Shown piece by piece: positions 34,243 through 46,516 of a stretch of 64,000 bases of DNA. The position numbers and the translations under genes were made by a program. The notes beneath the pieces were generated by a model that saw only the letters and a list, made by a program, of their open reading frames with translations, was not told where the DNA came from and did no database searches. Source of the DNA: Dryomyza anilis (lineage: Eukaryota; Arthropoda; Insecta; Diptera; Dryomyzidae); the NCBI GenBank assembly GCA_951804985.1, contig OX638134.1, positions 82,811,679-82,875,678 on the forward strand, given 5' to 3'. Position 1 is the first letter of the stretch, and each line of letters starts with the position of its first letter.

Positions 34243-34700
34243 GAAAAACACCAAAACGACCAAAAAAGTCATATTTGAGATTTTAACTTTCCGATTTCAA
34301 TGAGATCTGAGATTAGAAATTCGAACGAGTTCCAAATGATTATATTCCGAAAATAGGTAATTTTTAATTAATAAAATCAGATTATACGATATATCGTCGT
34401 TGTAGAACTAAAAGTCAAATAATACATTTTTATGAAAATCTTAAATTTCAACATTGTTGGTGATTATTACAAAAAGTAATTGATACATTTTTAAAGTTGA
34501 AATACCAATTGATAGATTCACATTTTCTGATCATTTGGTACAAATATTGAGCTCTTCGATCAAAAATTGAAAGATATATAAAGATTTTTGTGAACAATGA
34601 ACAATTAGCATTTTGAAAATGTAGTTGGTGACTTTTAGTCGTTATTTTTAGTTTTAATATAAATTCCAATATAAAATTATGTCTCGTTTAAAGTATATTT
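34243..34700 (+). mobile_element. Family D element, degenerate copy D3
   Basis: AACGACCAAAAAAGTCATATTTGAGATTTTA corresponds to 45790-45820 of D1, followed by a diverged interior. Both inverted-repeat ends are missing or unreadable. Confidence 0.5.
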
Positions 34701-34839
34701 TGATTATATCCGAATTAACAAAAAAAATAAAACATTGATTTTATTATTTTCCATTTCCTTTTCTACGTTTAAGAAATGCGTATATCTGAAATTTCTATAC
34801 CATGAAGACAATATTACATCTAATATTGTGAATATTAAT

Positions 34840-35183
34840 AAAGGGTTTTTTAACAGGGACGCTACAAAAGTAGAGCGACAGGGATAGCTAACGACGTCAT
34901 ATTTCTTGCCGCACTTTTGACATTTCTCTTCATTAAGGTTTGCCATTTCATGATGGAAAGATATACGAATTCGAATTTCGGTAGTAAATTTTAATAATTT
35001 CAACTCGTTGTTGGCTCGTATATCTTTCCATCATGAAATGGCAAACCTTACTAAAGAGATATATCAAAAGAGCGGCAAGAAATATTGCGTCGTTTACTGT
35101 CCCTGTTGCTCTACTTTTGTAGCGTTCCTGTTCAAAACCCCTTGAAAAAAACTTTTGTAGCGCTTTTATTGAAAAACGCTTTA
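34840..35183 (-). mobile_element. Family C foldback MITE, copy C2
   Basis: Same arms as C1 (CAGGGACGCTACAAAAGTAG; AAGGTTTGCCATTTCATGAT). Its loop is the reverse complement of the C1 loop and the extra outer block lies on the right, so C2 is inserted in the opposite orientation. A possible short direct repeat TATTAAT flanks it (34833-34839 and just after 35183). ORF 34704-35003 is partly arm sequence. Confidence 0.88.
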
Positions 35184-36119
35184 TTTATTAATGGAATTTT
35201 AGTCATTAAAATTGAAAATTAAAATTCTAAAAAAATATATTGATAAAACCGATTACTATAGTTAGTTTACAATTTATAAATATCTATATTAATTTTAAAA
35301 TTATAGTATTTTCTATCAAATATATTTCTATGTGAACAATTTTTTACTTAGAGTAGACAATTTAAATAAAAATAAAAGCAAAATATATTTTCCAAATTTT
35401 CAAAAAAAAAAAAAAAAAATTAATAAAAGAAAGTAGGAACACAAAAATAAGAGTATTCATAAAATAGTTAATATGTCAAATTCACAGACAGTTACCATAT
35501 AAAATACTTTAACGTGCAAAATGTGTTTCCTTCCATTAGTCTGGCAATATCATTTCAATTTCGCGACTTATATTAAGTTATTTCTAATAATAAATCGTTT
35601 AAAACCGAAAATGTTCTACATTAATTAAATCAAATTGAGCACAAACTAAGCTAAAGAAGAACAAAACAAAAAAACGACTCTATACACAAAAAACGCATAA
35701 ATATTGTGAAGTAAGTCACAGGCAAATAACGACCTCACTCCAATTTTATTTTTCGTATATGTCGAATAACGCGCCACTCGCATAGAGTCTTACATTTGTA
35801 AGAAAGACTACACTCAGAAAAAAAAAATCAATAATCTATAAGTGGGTCCTATAAGTTGGCCAAAGAAGTAGTTGTGGAAGAATATGTCATATTTTAGGAC
35901 CGTGGTATTTTAGAACTTGTTTTATTGTAGTAACGATGATTTTGGTTTTGAATTGTCTCTGGTTCTTTTATGCAAAATTTGTACAAATAACCAGTCTCTA
36001 ATATTTATTTTGGAATATGTAGGGTAATGAGTATATTTTGAATATAAATAATAAAAAGTAAAGATTGTTCAAAACCTAAAACAAAAAAAAATTAAATAAA
36101 ATAGGAATTAGCATCGACT
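35184..36119. other. AT-rich spacer with an isolated element end
   Basis: CACTCAGAAAAAAAAAATCA at about 35812 is a terminus like those of families B and M, but no partner end was found nearby. The remainder is AT-rich. Confidence 0.4.
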
Positions 36120-36265
36120 GTTTCTATTAGAAATTTTTCCTATTAGGGCAGACGTGAGATCACTGGGCAGCTCATGTTGATAATGTAACTGGTCAGGTTT
36201 TGAGAAGACAAATATACAATGATCAGTTCCAGATCAATTTTTATTACGGTTTGTTTTAAAAGTGT
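36120..36265 (+). mobile_element. Family H remnant H4
   Basis: CTATTAGAAATTTTTCCTATTAGGGCAG next to GAGATCACTGGGCAGCTCATG and AATGATCAGTTCCAGATCA shows family H words in a short, broken copy. Confidence 0.35.
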
Positions 36266-36349
36266 TTTCGGCTTTATATTATTTTTACTTTTCCACATTT
36301 TTTAAATGTAACTATAAATAAAATATTCGTTTATTTTCTAAATTTTATT

Positions 36350-36829
36350 TTCAATCGAGGTGTAGGTATTTGACAAGGTAAAGCGAATTAAATTCGATTC
36401 AAAAATATTGAGCGTTATGAATTTTTTCGATATACGTGCATTTTGTTTTAATACAATCGAATTCTAAAAAAGCTAAATTTCAATTCGATCAAATTACAAT
36501 TTAAATTCGAATCTAATCGGAATAAATGAAATATTCGGACATATTCTGTAATTCACTTTCGACCGAAATTCAAATATTTTGGAGGAACAATGTAATTGAA
36601 TTCGTTTCATAGAACTTGAATTTGATTGAAGTATGTTTGACTTGTATTGAAAAATCGAATTTAAAAACAGCAATGAAAAAATTGATTTAAATAAAAATTT
36701 GAATATAATTTCGATGGTATGTATGTTGAAATCTGCTGGAAAAATGAAGTATTTGGACATGTTCTGAAATTCAATATCGATCGAAATTTAAATATTTGAC
36801 AAAAAAACTCGAGCAGAATACGTTTCACA
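36350..36829. repeat. AATTCGA-rich degenerate repeat (~218-bp period)
   Basis: GAAATATTCGGACATATTCTG..TTTCGACCGAAATTCAAATAT near 36529 recurs as GAAGTATTTGGACATGTTCTG..ATCGATCGAAATTTAAATAT near 36747. ATTCGAA/TTCGAAT words are frequent and resume at 37910-38010, so array F3 appears inserted within it. Confidence 0.45.
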
Positions 36830-37880
36830 ATATCCCCCAGACAAAATATTTGGCAAAATCGAGGCAGTTCAGAAAAATTTTCTCGACATATTTCAAACAG
36901 AAAAAGACGGAGTTTGTATCAAAAGCTGTCTGTTTTCTGCTTGTTCCCCAAATATGGCGTGAATCTGCCATTAAAATGCCATCAAATTGTACAACCTGCT
37001 ATACACTTCCCAAGATATTCCATTTAGCTGTGCGTTTGCCGGAAATATGCCCGAAATATTCCCGAAATATGGTCTCGGGCCCCACACAAAATTTTTGGCA
37101 CTGTCGAACAGAATTCGTTTCACAATACCCCCCCAGACAAAATATTTGGCAGGGTCGAGGCAGTTCAGGAACATTTTCTAGACATATTTCAAACAGACAA
37201 AGACGGAGTTTGTATCAAAAGCTGTCTGTTTTTTGCCCGTTCCCTAAATATGGAGTGAATCTGCCTTTAAAATGCCATCAAATTGTACAACCTGCTATAC
37301 ACTTCCCAAGATATTCCATTTAGCTGTGCGTTTGCCGGAAATATGCCGGAAATATTCCCGAAATATGGTCTCGGGCCCCACACAAAATTTTTGGCACTGT
37401 CGAGGCAGTTCAGAAACATTTCCTTGACATATTTCAAACAGACAAAGGCGGAGTTTGTATCAAAAGCTGTCTGTTTTCTGCCCATGACCAAAATATGGCG
37501 TGAATCTGCCATTAAAATGCCATAAAATTTTACAACCTGCCCGATACAAAATTTCTCGCATTTTTTCAAAAATATGTTAGACATATTTCCGGCAAATACA
37601 CAAATAATTCGAATATTTTGGGAAGTGTATAGCAGGATGTATATTTTTGTGGAATTTCTATGGCAGATTTACGCCATATTTGGGGAACGGACAGAAAACA
37701 GACAGCTTTTGATACAAACTCCACTTTTGTCTGTTTCAAATATGTCGAGAAAATGTTTCTAAACTGCCTCGACCCTGCCAAACATTTTATCTGTGGTGCT
37801 ATACATTTCCCGTTTACCGGAAATAAGCCCGAAATATTCCTGAAAAATGCCAGAAATTTTGTCTCGGGTACTTTACGGTA
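36830..37880. repeat. Family F ~300-bp repeat, array F3
   Basis: Best-preserved copy of the family. Two tandem forward units, 296 bp apart, are nearly identical: TTGTACAACCTGCTATACAC at 36987 and 37283, and GGTCTCGGGCCCCACACAAA in both. A third partial unit starts near 37405. 37575-37800 is inverted (GGGAAGTGTATAGCAGG, CCTCGACCCTGCCAAACATT), then a short forward piece runs to TTTGTCTCGGG at 37866. The 175-aa ORF at 36796-37323 repeats itself every ~99 codons and is a product of the repeat. Confidence 0.9.
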
Positions 37881-38044
37881 TTTAAACCAATTAACATATG
37901 TTTATTTTGTTATGCAAAATCGAGTTCTAGAATGTGAAAAAATAAATTCAATCAAATATATATTTGAATACGATTTCTATCGAAACTTGTCAGATTTAAA
38001 TGTAACTCCTTTTTTATTTCCGCCTGGGTCTGATTAAATAAGTC

Positions 38045-38820
38045 TAAATTAAAAACAACGAAAACAAAAATGAAGATATTAAAAATGTCGAAACCTTAAA
38101 ATGTTGAAAAAAAATGTTTGAACACAAAAAATGTCGAAATTCAAAAAGACGAAATCATTTTTTTTTTCCAAACACATATTTATCGACTCTTTTTGATTCT
38201 ACCCATCAAACCAAACGATAATTTTACGATATCGAAACGATATCGTTTATAATCTCAAATTGTCGTTTTCGATAATCTATAATGATACGAAAACGATAAG
38301 GTTTTCGATGATAACGAACCTATCGAAAATGATATCGTTGTTTTTGTCGTTATAGATATCGAGATGATATCATAAATGGATTTATTTTCGATAAACAAAT
38401 TTTATTTGTTCAGAAAATTTTATTTTTTGACATAAATTATAAAGAATACGCCATTAAATTTTCAAATACTTTGAGTTTTATATCTAAAATTTATCATTAT
38501 CATATCGAATTTAAAAATTATCGTCAAATGGTTTGTAGGGTATAAGAAAATGTCGAACAAAATGTAAAACTAGAAAATGTCAAAAAATTTGCAACTCATT
38601 TTTTTCCAAAAACATTTTTAATGACTTTTTTTGATTCTATAGGAAAATGTCGAAAAAATTTAAAATTAGAAAATGTCGAGAAACTTTTCAACTCCATAGT
38701 TTTTCGACTTTTTCTAGCACTTCACTTTTTCGAAATTTTTAGTTTCCATCAAATATTGTTATAAATTTTCGACATTTTTAGTTTTTGACATTTTTTTTTT
38801 TCGATATATCGCACGAATTC
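38045..38820. repeat. GTCGAAA/TTTCGAC foldback-like repeat with CGATA core
   Basis: AAAATGTCGAAA words prevail in 38045-38160 and 38545-38700, and TTTTTCGACATTTTTAG words in 38700-38820, so the two sides are inverted. Between them, 38210-38400 is dense in ACGATATCG and GATAACGA words like family L at 28040. Confidence 0.5.
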
Positions 38821-39074
38821 CGAATTCTATTAGTTTCGTTGAAAAAATAAAACCATTTTATAAAGAAATTGATTTTGATTTTGGTTTCAGTTCCTTTTCA
38901 TATTTTTAAAATATAATAAATATTGTCTGCTTCGTTATCTTAAATCCGGACCTAATGATTCTTCAAAGTATTCTTTAGAATTTGTTTTGCAATTCTTATT
39001 TCATTGGTTAGCTCTGATAAGCTCTAATAACAAATTGAGAATCACTGCGAAAAATTAAGATAGGCTCTTAAATA

Positions 39075-39205
39075 AAATATATAGTAATGGTTAAAAGTAT
39101 TTTATAGTATTTAATGCAATTTATCGGATAAAATCATTATGTATCGCATTGATTAATTTGAACTTTATTGAAATACTTTTAATTGTAAGGTATTTTTCTG
39201 AGTGT
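39075..39205 (+). mobile_element. Family B MITE, degenerate copy B4
   Basis: TATAGTATTTAATGCAATTTATCGGATAAAATCATTATGTATCGCATTGA and the end GGTATTTTTCTGAGTG follow the right part of B2. The left end is lost. Confidence 0.5.
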
Positions 39206-40200
39206 AAAAATAAATTCTTATATAGGGTTTTGCGTGTTATTTTTTGCTGTTTCTCCATTAAAATGTTGCTGACATTAAATCAGTGACAGCAACATGAACT
39301 TTGAAAAACTTTAATATCAACAACTATCACAAAAACAATAAACACAATTATAATAACAATAATGGTAGCAACAGCATTAGCAACAATATAAGCAACAACA
39401 TTTTCCATAACCCACAACTATTTGTCAATCGTCGCCATTTGAAAACATTTTACTGAAAGCAAAAACTGCGCGAAAAACGCGAATCCTTCGCCGGTTTATT
39501 TAATGCCCAGCAATGCGCAGCAACCGCCATAAAATACATCATAACGCAATGATTGCGGTAGCACAAAAATCTATATTCCTGCAACACACACTAACTAGCA
39601 ACAGTAACAACCACCAATCAACCAACCACACCGCACAGTGGCTGAAATTCAAATTGCCACGTCAAGTCTTAAGCAGGCCAAAAGCAAGAACACGACATGC
39701 TATGCGATGTGACATGCCTGCGGTTAGTAAAACGCAAAAAATATTAATATGAATAAAAAAAAAGAAAATCGTTTTTTTGTCATAGAACTTGAAATTGGTT
39801 TTTACGAAAAGGATTTCAATAACGGAAAATCAAAACTAAATTTCATTTTATTGGCAGCACGGAATGTGTGCGCTAAATGGGCTAAAAGGGTGCAAATGTT
39901 TTTGGGCAACACACACAGCACACCGCACACATCGCACCGTTCATAATTTTGCATTACCCCTTTTTATTGTCGTCGTCGTTTGGTCGTCGCAATATTGCGT
40001 GACATTCGTCGAATATTTTAATTTATAGTAGGGGGTATAATAAAGCAACAAATGTGGAAACTATGCAAAAATAATAATAATGGTAATGGAAAAATCAAAA
40101 ATAGAGTACTCTCTATTTGAAAAGATTTTTGAATATTCAAAAACCTTTCATTACTATTTAAACTTTTTTTCTTATTAACTCTAGAAGTTAATATATTGAA
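39206..40200. other. Unique block with CAA runs
   Basis: CAACAACA/AACAATAA runs and moderate GC at 39420-39730. ORFs 39513-39752 and 39749-39946 overlap by 4 bp but have no recognised domain. No gene is supported. Confidence 0.35.
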
Positions 40201-42690
40201 TTAATAGTGAATAAAAAAAATTAATTTTTTGTAAAAAAAGAGAATTTTTAGTGAAAAAGAGAATTTTTAGTGAAAATTTGATTTCTAGTGAAAAATCTAA
40301 ATTTTAGTGAAATATTCAATAGTGATAAATTAAATTATTGAGAAAAAATTTAAATTTTTATGAAAAATAGAATTTTTAGTTATAAAATTAATTTACATTT
40401 AAAATTTGAAATTTATTGAGAGATTTAATTCTTAGTGAAAAAATTTAATTTTAATTAAAAATTTAATTTTTAATGAAAAATTTAATTTTTTAGTGACAAT
40501 TTTAATTTTGATAAAAATTTGAATTTTTAGTGAAAAATTAAATTTTTAATGAAAAATTGAATTTTTAGTGTTATATTGAATTTTTAGTGAAAATTTGAAT
40601 TTTTAGTGAAACATTCAATTTTTAGTGAAAAATTCAATTTTTAGTGAAAAATTAAATTTTTAGTGAAAAATTGAATTTTTAGTGAAAAATTGAATTTTTA
40701 GTGAAAAATTGAATTTTTATTGAAAAATTGAATTTTTAGTAAAAAATTGAATTTTTAGTAAAAAATTGCATTATTAGTAAAAATTGAATTTTTAGTAAAA
40801 AATTGAATTTTTAGTGAAAATTTGAATTTTTAGTGAAAAATTTAATTTTTAGTGAAAAAATTAATTTTTAGTGAAAAATTTAAATTTTAGTGAAAAAATG
40901 ATTTTTTAGTGAAAAAATTAAATTTTTAGTGAAAAATTGAATTTCGAGTGAAAAATGGAATTTAAGTGAAAAATTGAATTTTTAGTGAAAAATTGAATTT
41001 ATAGTGAAAAATTGAATTTAAGTGAAAAATTTAATTTTTAGTGAAAAATTGGAATTTTAGTGAAAAATTGAATTTTTAGTGAAAAATTGAATTTTTTAGT
41101 GAAAAATTGAATTTTTAGTGAAAAATTGAATTTTTAGTGAAAAAATGAATTTTTAGTGAAACATTCAATTTTTAGTGAAAAATTAAATTTTTAGTGAAAA
41201 ATTAAATTTTTAGTGAAAAATTAAATTTTTAGTGAAAAATTGAATTTTTAGTAAAAAATTGAATTTTTAGTAAAAAATTGAATATTTAGTGAAAAATTGA
41301 ATATTTAGTGAAAAATTGAATTTTTAGTGAAAAATTGAATTTTTAGTGAAAAAATTAATTTTTAGTGAAAAATTTAAATTTTAGTGAAAAAATGATTTTT
41401 TAGTGAAAAAATTAAATTTTTAGTGAAAAATTGAATTTTGAGTGAAAAATGGAATTTAAGTGAAAAATTGAATTTTTAGTGAAAAATTGAATTTATAGTG
41501 AAAAATTGAATTTAAGTGAAAAATTGAATTTTTAGTGAAAAATTGTTTTTTTTAGTGAAAAATTGAATTTTTAGTGAAAAATTGAATTTTTTAGTGAAAA
41601 ATTGAATTTTTAGTGAAAAATTGAATTTTTAGTGAAAAATCGAATTTTTAGTAAAAAATTGAACTTTTAGTAAAAAATTGAATATTTAGTGAAAAATTGA
41701 ATTTTTAGTGAAAAATTGAATTTTTAGTGAAAAAATTAATTTTTAGTGAAAAATTTAAATTTTAGTGAAAAAAGATTTTTTAGTGAAAAAATTAAATTTT
41801 TAGTGAAAAATTGAATTTTGAGTGAAAAATGGAATTTAAGTGAAAAATTGAATTTTTAGTGAAAAATTGAATTTATAGTGAAAAATTGAATTTAAGTGAA
41901 AAATTGAATTTTTAGTGAAAAATTGGAATTTAGTGAAAAATTGAATTTTTAGTGAAAAATTGAATTTTTTAGTGAAAAATTGAATTTTTAGTGAAAAATT
42001 GAATTTTTAGTGAAAAATTGAATTTTTAGTGAAAAATTGAATTTTTAGTGAAAAATTGATTTTGAGTGAAAAATGGAATTTAAGTGAAAAATTGAATTTT
42101 TAGTGAAAAATTGAATTTTTAGTGAAAAATTGAATTTTTAGTGAAAAATTGAATTTTTAGTGAAAAATTGAATTTTTAGTGAAAAATTGAATTTTTAGTG
42201 AAAAATTTAATTTTTAGTGAAAAATTTAATTTTTAGTGAAAAATTTAATTTTTAGTGAAAAATTTAATTTTTAGTGAAAAATTTAATTTTTAGTGAAAAA
42301 TTGAATTTTTAGTGAAAAATTGAATTTTTAGTGAAAAATTGAATTTTTAGTGAAACATTGTATTTTTAGTTAAAAATTGTATTTTTAGTGAAAATTAAAT
42401 TTTTAGTGAAAAATTGTATTTTTTAGTGAAAAATTGATTTTGAATTTTAAGTGAAAAATTGTATTTTAAGTGATAAATTGAATTTTTAGTGACAAATAGT
42501 ATTTTTAGTGAAAATTGAATTTTAAGTGAAAATTTAATTTTTTAGTGAAAAATTGATTTTGAATTTTAAGTGAAAAATTTAATTTTTAGTGAAAAATTGA
42601 AGTTTTAGTAAAAAAATTCATTTTTAGTGAACATTTTCAATTTTGTTGAAAAATTTAATTTTCAGTGAAAATTTTGAATTTTTACTATTT
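40201..42690 (-). repeat. 19-bp satellite S2, array b (inverted, higher-order)
   Basis: About 130 units of TTGAATTTTTAGTGAAAAA, the reverse complement of array a. A variant cassette with GAGTGAAAAATGGAATTTAAG recurs at 40946, 41440, 41820 and 42064. The first two intervals are 494 and 380 bp, exact multiples of 19 (26 and 20 units), which shows block duplication. Confidence 0.95.
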
Positions 42691-43529
42691 ACAGAGCGGT
42701 TTTAAAAATATATCAAATTGTCTGCCTCCTAAAGCCAGCTATAATTTTATTATGGATTCGTTGTACTTTTTAATTTTTCTATAAACACTGACACCGTAGC
42801 AACAAAAAGCATCAATACCTAAATGAATGCTTTGCTCTTCATTTATGTCCCAAAAAACAAAAAAAAAAATCTTCTTAACATCCTTTTCATTGAAGGAATC
42901 CTTCGTTCTGTTTGGTCTCAACGAAGGCTACATTTGTTTTGGTGTCTGTGCCCAAGTTTTGTCGCTCAGTTTTTCTGTCTACCACACTGTTAGTCTAACC
43001 AATAGTCTGTCCACACAACAGTCTGTCTAACTAACTTTCTGTCTACCCCGCTGCTGGCTGTCTTAGAGTCCCACCGTTCGTCAGTCTATTTGTCTGAGTG
43101 TCTGTCCACGCCTGAGTTTGCGTAATAAAATTTGCATAAATTTACTGCGAAAATGAACGCAGAACGAGTGGATGGAAGACGAAAGACGCATTCCTGTCAA
43201 TGCAGGCGGCTAGTCCTGCACATCCTGGTGGCAGCCCCAAGGATGCCATTGAAGCAACAACAAACTCAACAACAATTTGAACAACAGTGCAAACAAAAAA
43301 GGACGACGTCAGGATGCGTCTCGAAATGCATATAGTATATGCTGTGTTGTTTTGAGCCGCATGCAGTCCTTGAAGCAGGTGAATGAGTTCTGTGCTTTGT
43401 CACAATTACGTTAACATTTTCGAAAAAATATTTTGCATTTTCAAGTGCAAACATTGACGCTAGTTTGTTGCTACTTGGAAGATTTCTGATAAAGATGCAG
43501 GAGTGGTGAAACTTCAAATTTTGAAAATA
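42691..43529. other. Unique block between inverted satellite arrays
   Basis: Moderate-GC spacer with GTCTGTCTAAC-type runs near 43010-43100 and a CAACAACAAACTCAACAAC run near 43255. A 67-codon ORF at 43132 is Gln-rich because of the CAA run. The flanking satellite arrays face each other. Confidence 0.4.
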
Positions 43530-44010
43530 TAAAAATTTTATTTTTCAGTAAATTTTCAATTTTTTAACTAAAAATGCCATTTTAACTAAAAATCAAATTT
43601 TAACTAAAAATTCAATTTCTCACTACAAATTCAAATTTTCTCTAAAAATTCAACTTTTCACTAAAAATTTAATTTTTCACAAAAAAAAAAATTAATTTTC
43701 ACTAAAAATACAATTTTTCACTAAAAATTTAATTTTCACTAAAAATACAATTTTTCACTTAAAATTCAATTTTCACTAAAAATTAAATTTTATACTAAAA
43801 ATACAATTTTTCACTAAAAATACAATTTTTCACTAAAAATTTAATTTTCACTAAAAATACAATTTTTCACTTAAAATTCAATTTTTCACTAAAAATTCAA
43901 TTTATCACTAAAAATACAATTTTTCACTAAAAATAAAATTTTTCACTAAAAATTCAATTTATCACTAAAAATACAATTTTTCACTAAAAGTTAATTTTTA
44001 CATGAACAAA
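43530..44010 (+). repeat. 19-bp satellite S2, array c
   Basis: About 24 units of TTTTTCACTAAAAATTCAA-type, many with the variant ATACAATTTTTCACTAAAA. Opposite orientation to array b, 840 bp away. Confidence 0.93.
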
Positions 44011-44780
44011 AAATTAATTAAAATAATTTAAAATTCAAATTTTAAATAAGCTTTTCAAGTTTTTATAAATTGTTTCAACACATATTAAAATCTAGTGTTA
44101 TTTGAAGAAAACATTTTAATTAATTTAACCTCTTATAAAATGTTGTTGCGCGGCGGCATCCATTTCAATACCTTGTTGCCACCCTCAACATGTTGCCATA
44201 TTTTTGGATTTTGTGTTTTTTTTTAGTTGTTGTTGCTGTTCGACAATCCTGTTGATTGGATGCGTCGTCCACGTTCAGTGTTTATAAAATGGAATCAAAA
44301 CCATTTGATGAGACATGAGTTTTTCTCTTGTTGTTGTTATTGATGTTGTTGTTGATGCGCCCCCAACATTAACCATGTTGCCATGTGTATCAAACTTGGT
44401 TGCATGGAAAGGTTGCTTCCGGTGGGAAGTATGGTGGCCGTTGGGGGTTATAGCCACATTTCTATACAAACACAAGCAAGCTGTTTTTGTGGGGATGTGT
44501 GTGTGTGTGGCTGTGTGTGTGAGGGAGTAACTGTGTGCGTTATTATGTGCGTGAATATTCAAACAGTGTTGCCAGGCAACAAGAAATTACGCATGCGTCT
44601 CAATGGCGGCCACTGTTGCCGTACTCGATGGGGGGCCGGGTGGAGGATCAGTTATTTGCGACATTGTCTTGAATGTGTAAACAATGTATGTTTGTGTGAT
44701 GTGACAAAAAAAAGTTTTTGCATGTGGCTAATAAAGTTAAAATATGACTTTGTTATGAATTTAGACAATTTAATGTGACT
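44011..44780. other. Unique moderate-GC block
   Basis: Contains TTGTTGTTG and (GT)n runs (44493-44520). Overlapping ORFs 44275-44562 (minus), 44315-44530 and 44383-44778 (plus) are dominated by repeat-encoded Cys/Val or His/Thr and have no recognised domain. Confidence 0.35.
44568..44580. promoter_or_regulatory. X-box-like palindrome (RFX site type)
   Basis: GTTGCCAGGCAAC is two perfect inverted hexamers, GTTGCC and GGCAAC, separated by one base. It fits the X-box consensus bound by RFX factors, which in flies control genes of ciliated sensory neurons. No start site is identified nearby, so a role is inference. Confidence 0.4.
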
Positions 44781-44799
44781 ATAAAAATGTATATGTTTT

Positions 44800-45390
44800 A
44801 AATAGTTTATATTAAATATAATTTTAGTAATTTAATTATATTTATATAAATTATTATTTTATCAATTGGAATTTTTAAACATTTTTAAATTTTAAAAGTT
44901 AAGGTCTGACGAATATATTTACATTCGAGGCAAACATATTAATATTTATATCTGGAAATAATTTTTAAATATAATTTTAAAAAAGTAAAAATTTTAAGTT
45001 TAAAATATAATAAATATATTTACATCAAGTAAAAACAAAAAAAAAAATAATTTAAAATTTCTCAAACAACTTTATATTGACGAGCAAATACATATAATCT
45101 AATTTGCGAAATATTTTAAATATATTTATTTATATAAGAGGCAATTATATTCTCATTTGATGCAAAAATATTATTCGCGAAGAAAAGTAGAAAATAAATT
45201 CATATTTAATAAAAATATTTATAGTAAAATTTGAAATTTAAACTATATTAATTTTTAATTAGACGAATACATAAAATCTAAATATATGTGAAAGTTTTTA
45301 AAATCATATTTGAGAAAAACATAATTAATTTGTTACAAATTTCTATATATTTACTTTATTAAGCAGCTTTATATTAGAAATATACCTAGG
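44800..45390. repeat. AT-rich family K tract, K2
   Basis: Repeated ATATATTTACAT, GGCAAACATATTAATAT and AAATATATTTATTTATAT words as in K1. No coding potential. Confidence 0.35.
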
Positions 45391-45773
45391 GACATTTACT
45401 TGGGTTCCGGAAGTGACATCCGTTCGCTTAAAACATTCATATCTCGATGGAAAATGTATTAATTAAATTGATTTTTGTACAAGTAGAATTTAAATTAAAC
45501 TAAACATTTGTTAAAAATTAGAAAATTCTATTTACTAGATAAAAATATATAAATTAAATAGTGCACGATTCGGAAGGGACTGAAAACAAAAGTGCATGTT
45601 GAGATTCAAATGGAAATTCCAAAAAGTCAGAAAATTTTATGAATACAAATTTTATGAATTTTTTTGAATTATTTTAAAAAAAATTATTTTTAAATTTACA
45701 CTTTGTTTCTAGAGTTTATATTTTTTTCAAATAAATCACAGAAGAATTCTATATGGGACACAAAGTGCGGTAT
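45391..45773. other. AT-rich spacer
   Basis: Contains the first copy of a ~72-bp segment (45696-45767) that recurs at 46603-46674 beyond element D1. Confidence 0.45.
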
Positions 45774-46516
45774 GGGCCATTCCACACCAAATCGACCAAA
45801 AAAAGTCAAATTTGAGATTTTACCATTGCGATCTTAATGAACTTTTGGCAACTGATAAAGTGCCAAAAATAACTTTTGTACTGTTGTTCATATTTAAATA
45901 TCTCTTGAACTAGAAATGCTAGAAACTCCGTTAATGGCTCGTTTTAAAGCTAATAGAACAAGCTTTTAGAAAAATTAAGTTGTAATTTCCAAACGGTAAC
46001 ATGTGGTCCGTGGTCATTATCCTTGCACTTCCAAATTGTGGTCCTTAAAAAGGACCCTTTTTAAAATTCTGAAAAAAAATCCTAAATTTTCGTCAATTTA
46101 TTGTTAATGTTAATGCAAAATTTCATGATGGGAATTTGATTGCATCATATTTTAAAAAATATTTAATTTTTTTTTTTTTGAGATATTGATTTTGGCATAT
46201 AGTTTTTACGATTTTCGAAAAATGGTATATGTTTCAAAAACTAGAGATAATTTGATGAAACTGACGCCATTTTCGAAATAAGAGTTACAAATACATTGAG
46301 AAACTATTGCAAATTTTAATTTTGAAAAAAATATTTTTTTTTTAATACAAAAAATATTGGAAAAATTTAGAAAATAATTTTTTAAAATATGATGCCATCA
46401 AAATACCAAAAAAATTGTTTAGTGCATGTCTCGATACCCTTTATCAGTTGCCAAAATTTCATTGAAATCGAAGAAGGTGAGTTCCAACCGCTGGTCGATT
46501 TGGTGTGGAATGGCCC
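45774..46516 (+). mobile_element. Family D non-autonomous DNA transposon, full copy D1
   Basis: 743 bp bounded by perfect inverted repeats: left GGGCCATTCCACACCAAATC followed by GACCA, right TGGTC then GATTTGGTGTGGAATGGCCC. GTAT flanks both sides, a probable 4-bp target duplication. The interior has no transposase ORF; the two overlapping ORFs near 46382-46600 lie mostly in the right end. Degenerate relatives lie at 30773 and 34243. The autonomous class is not known to me. Confidence 0.9.

Noticed and set aside
36796..37323. 175-codon ORF
   Set aside because: Encoded by two copies of a 296-bp repeat; the peptide repeats with it and related arrays carry stops.
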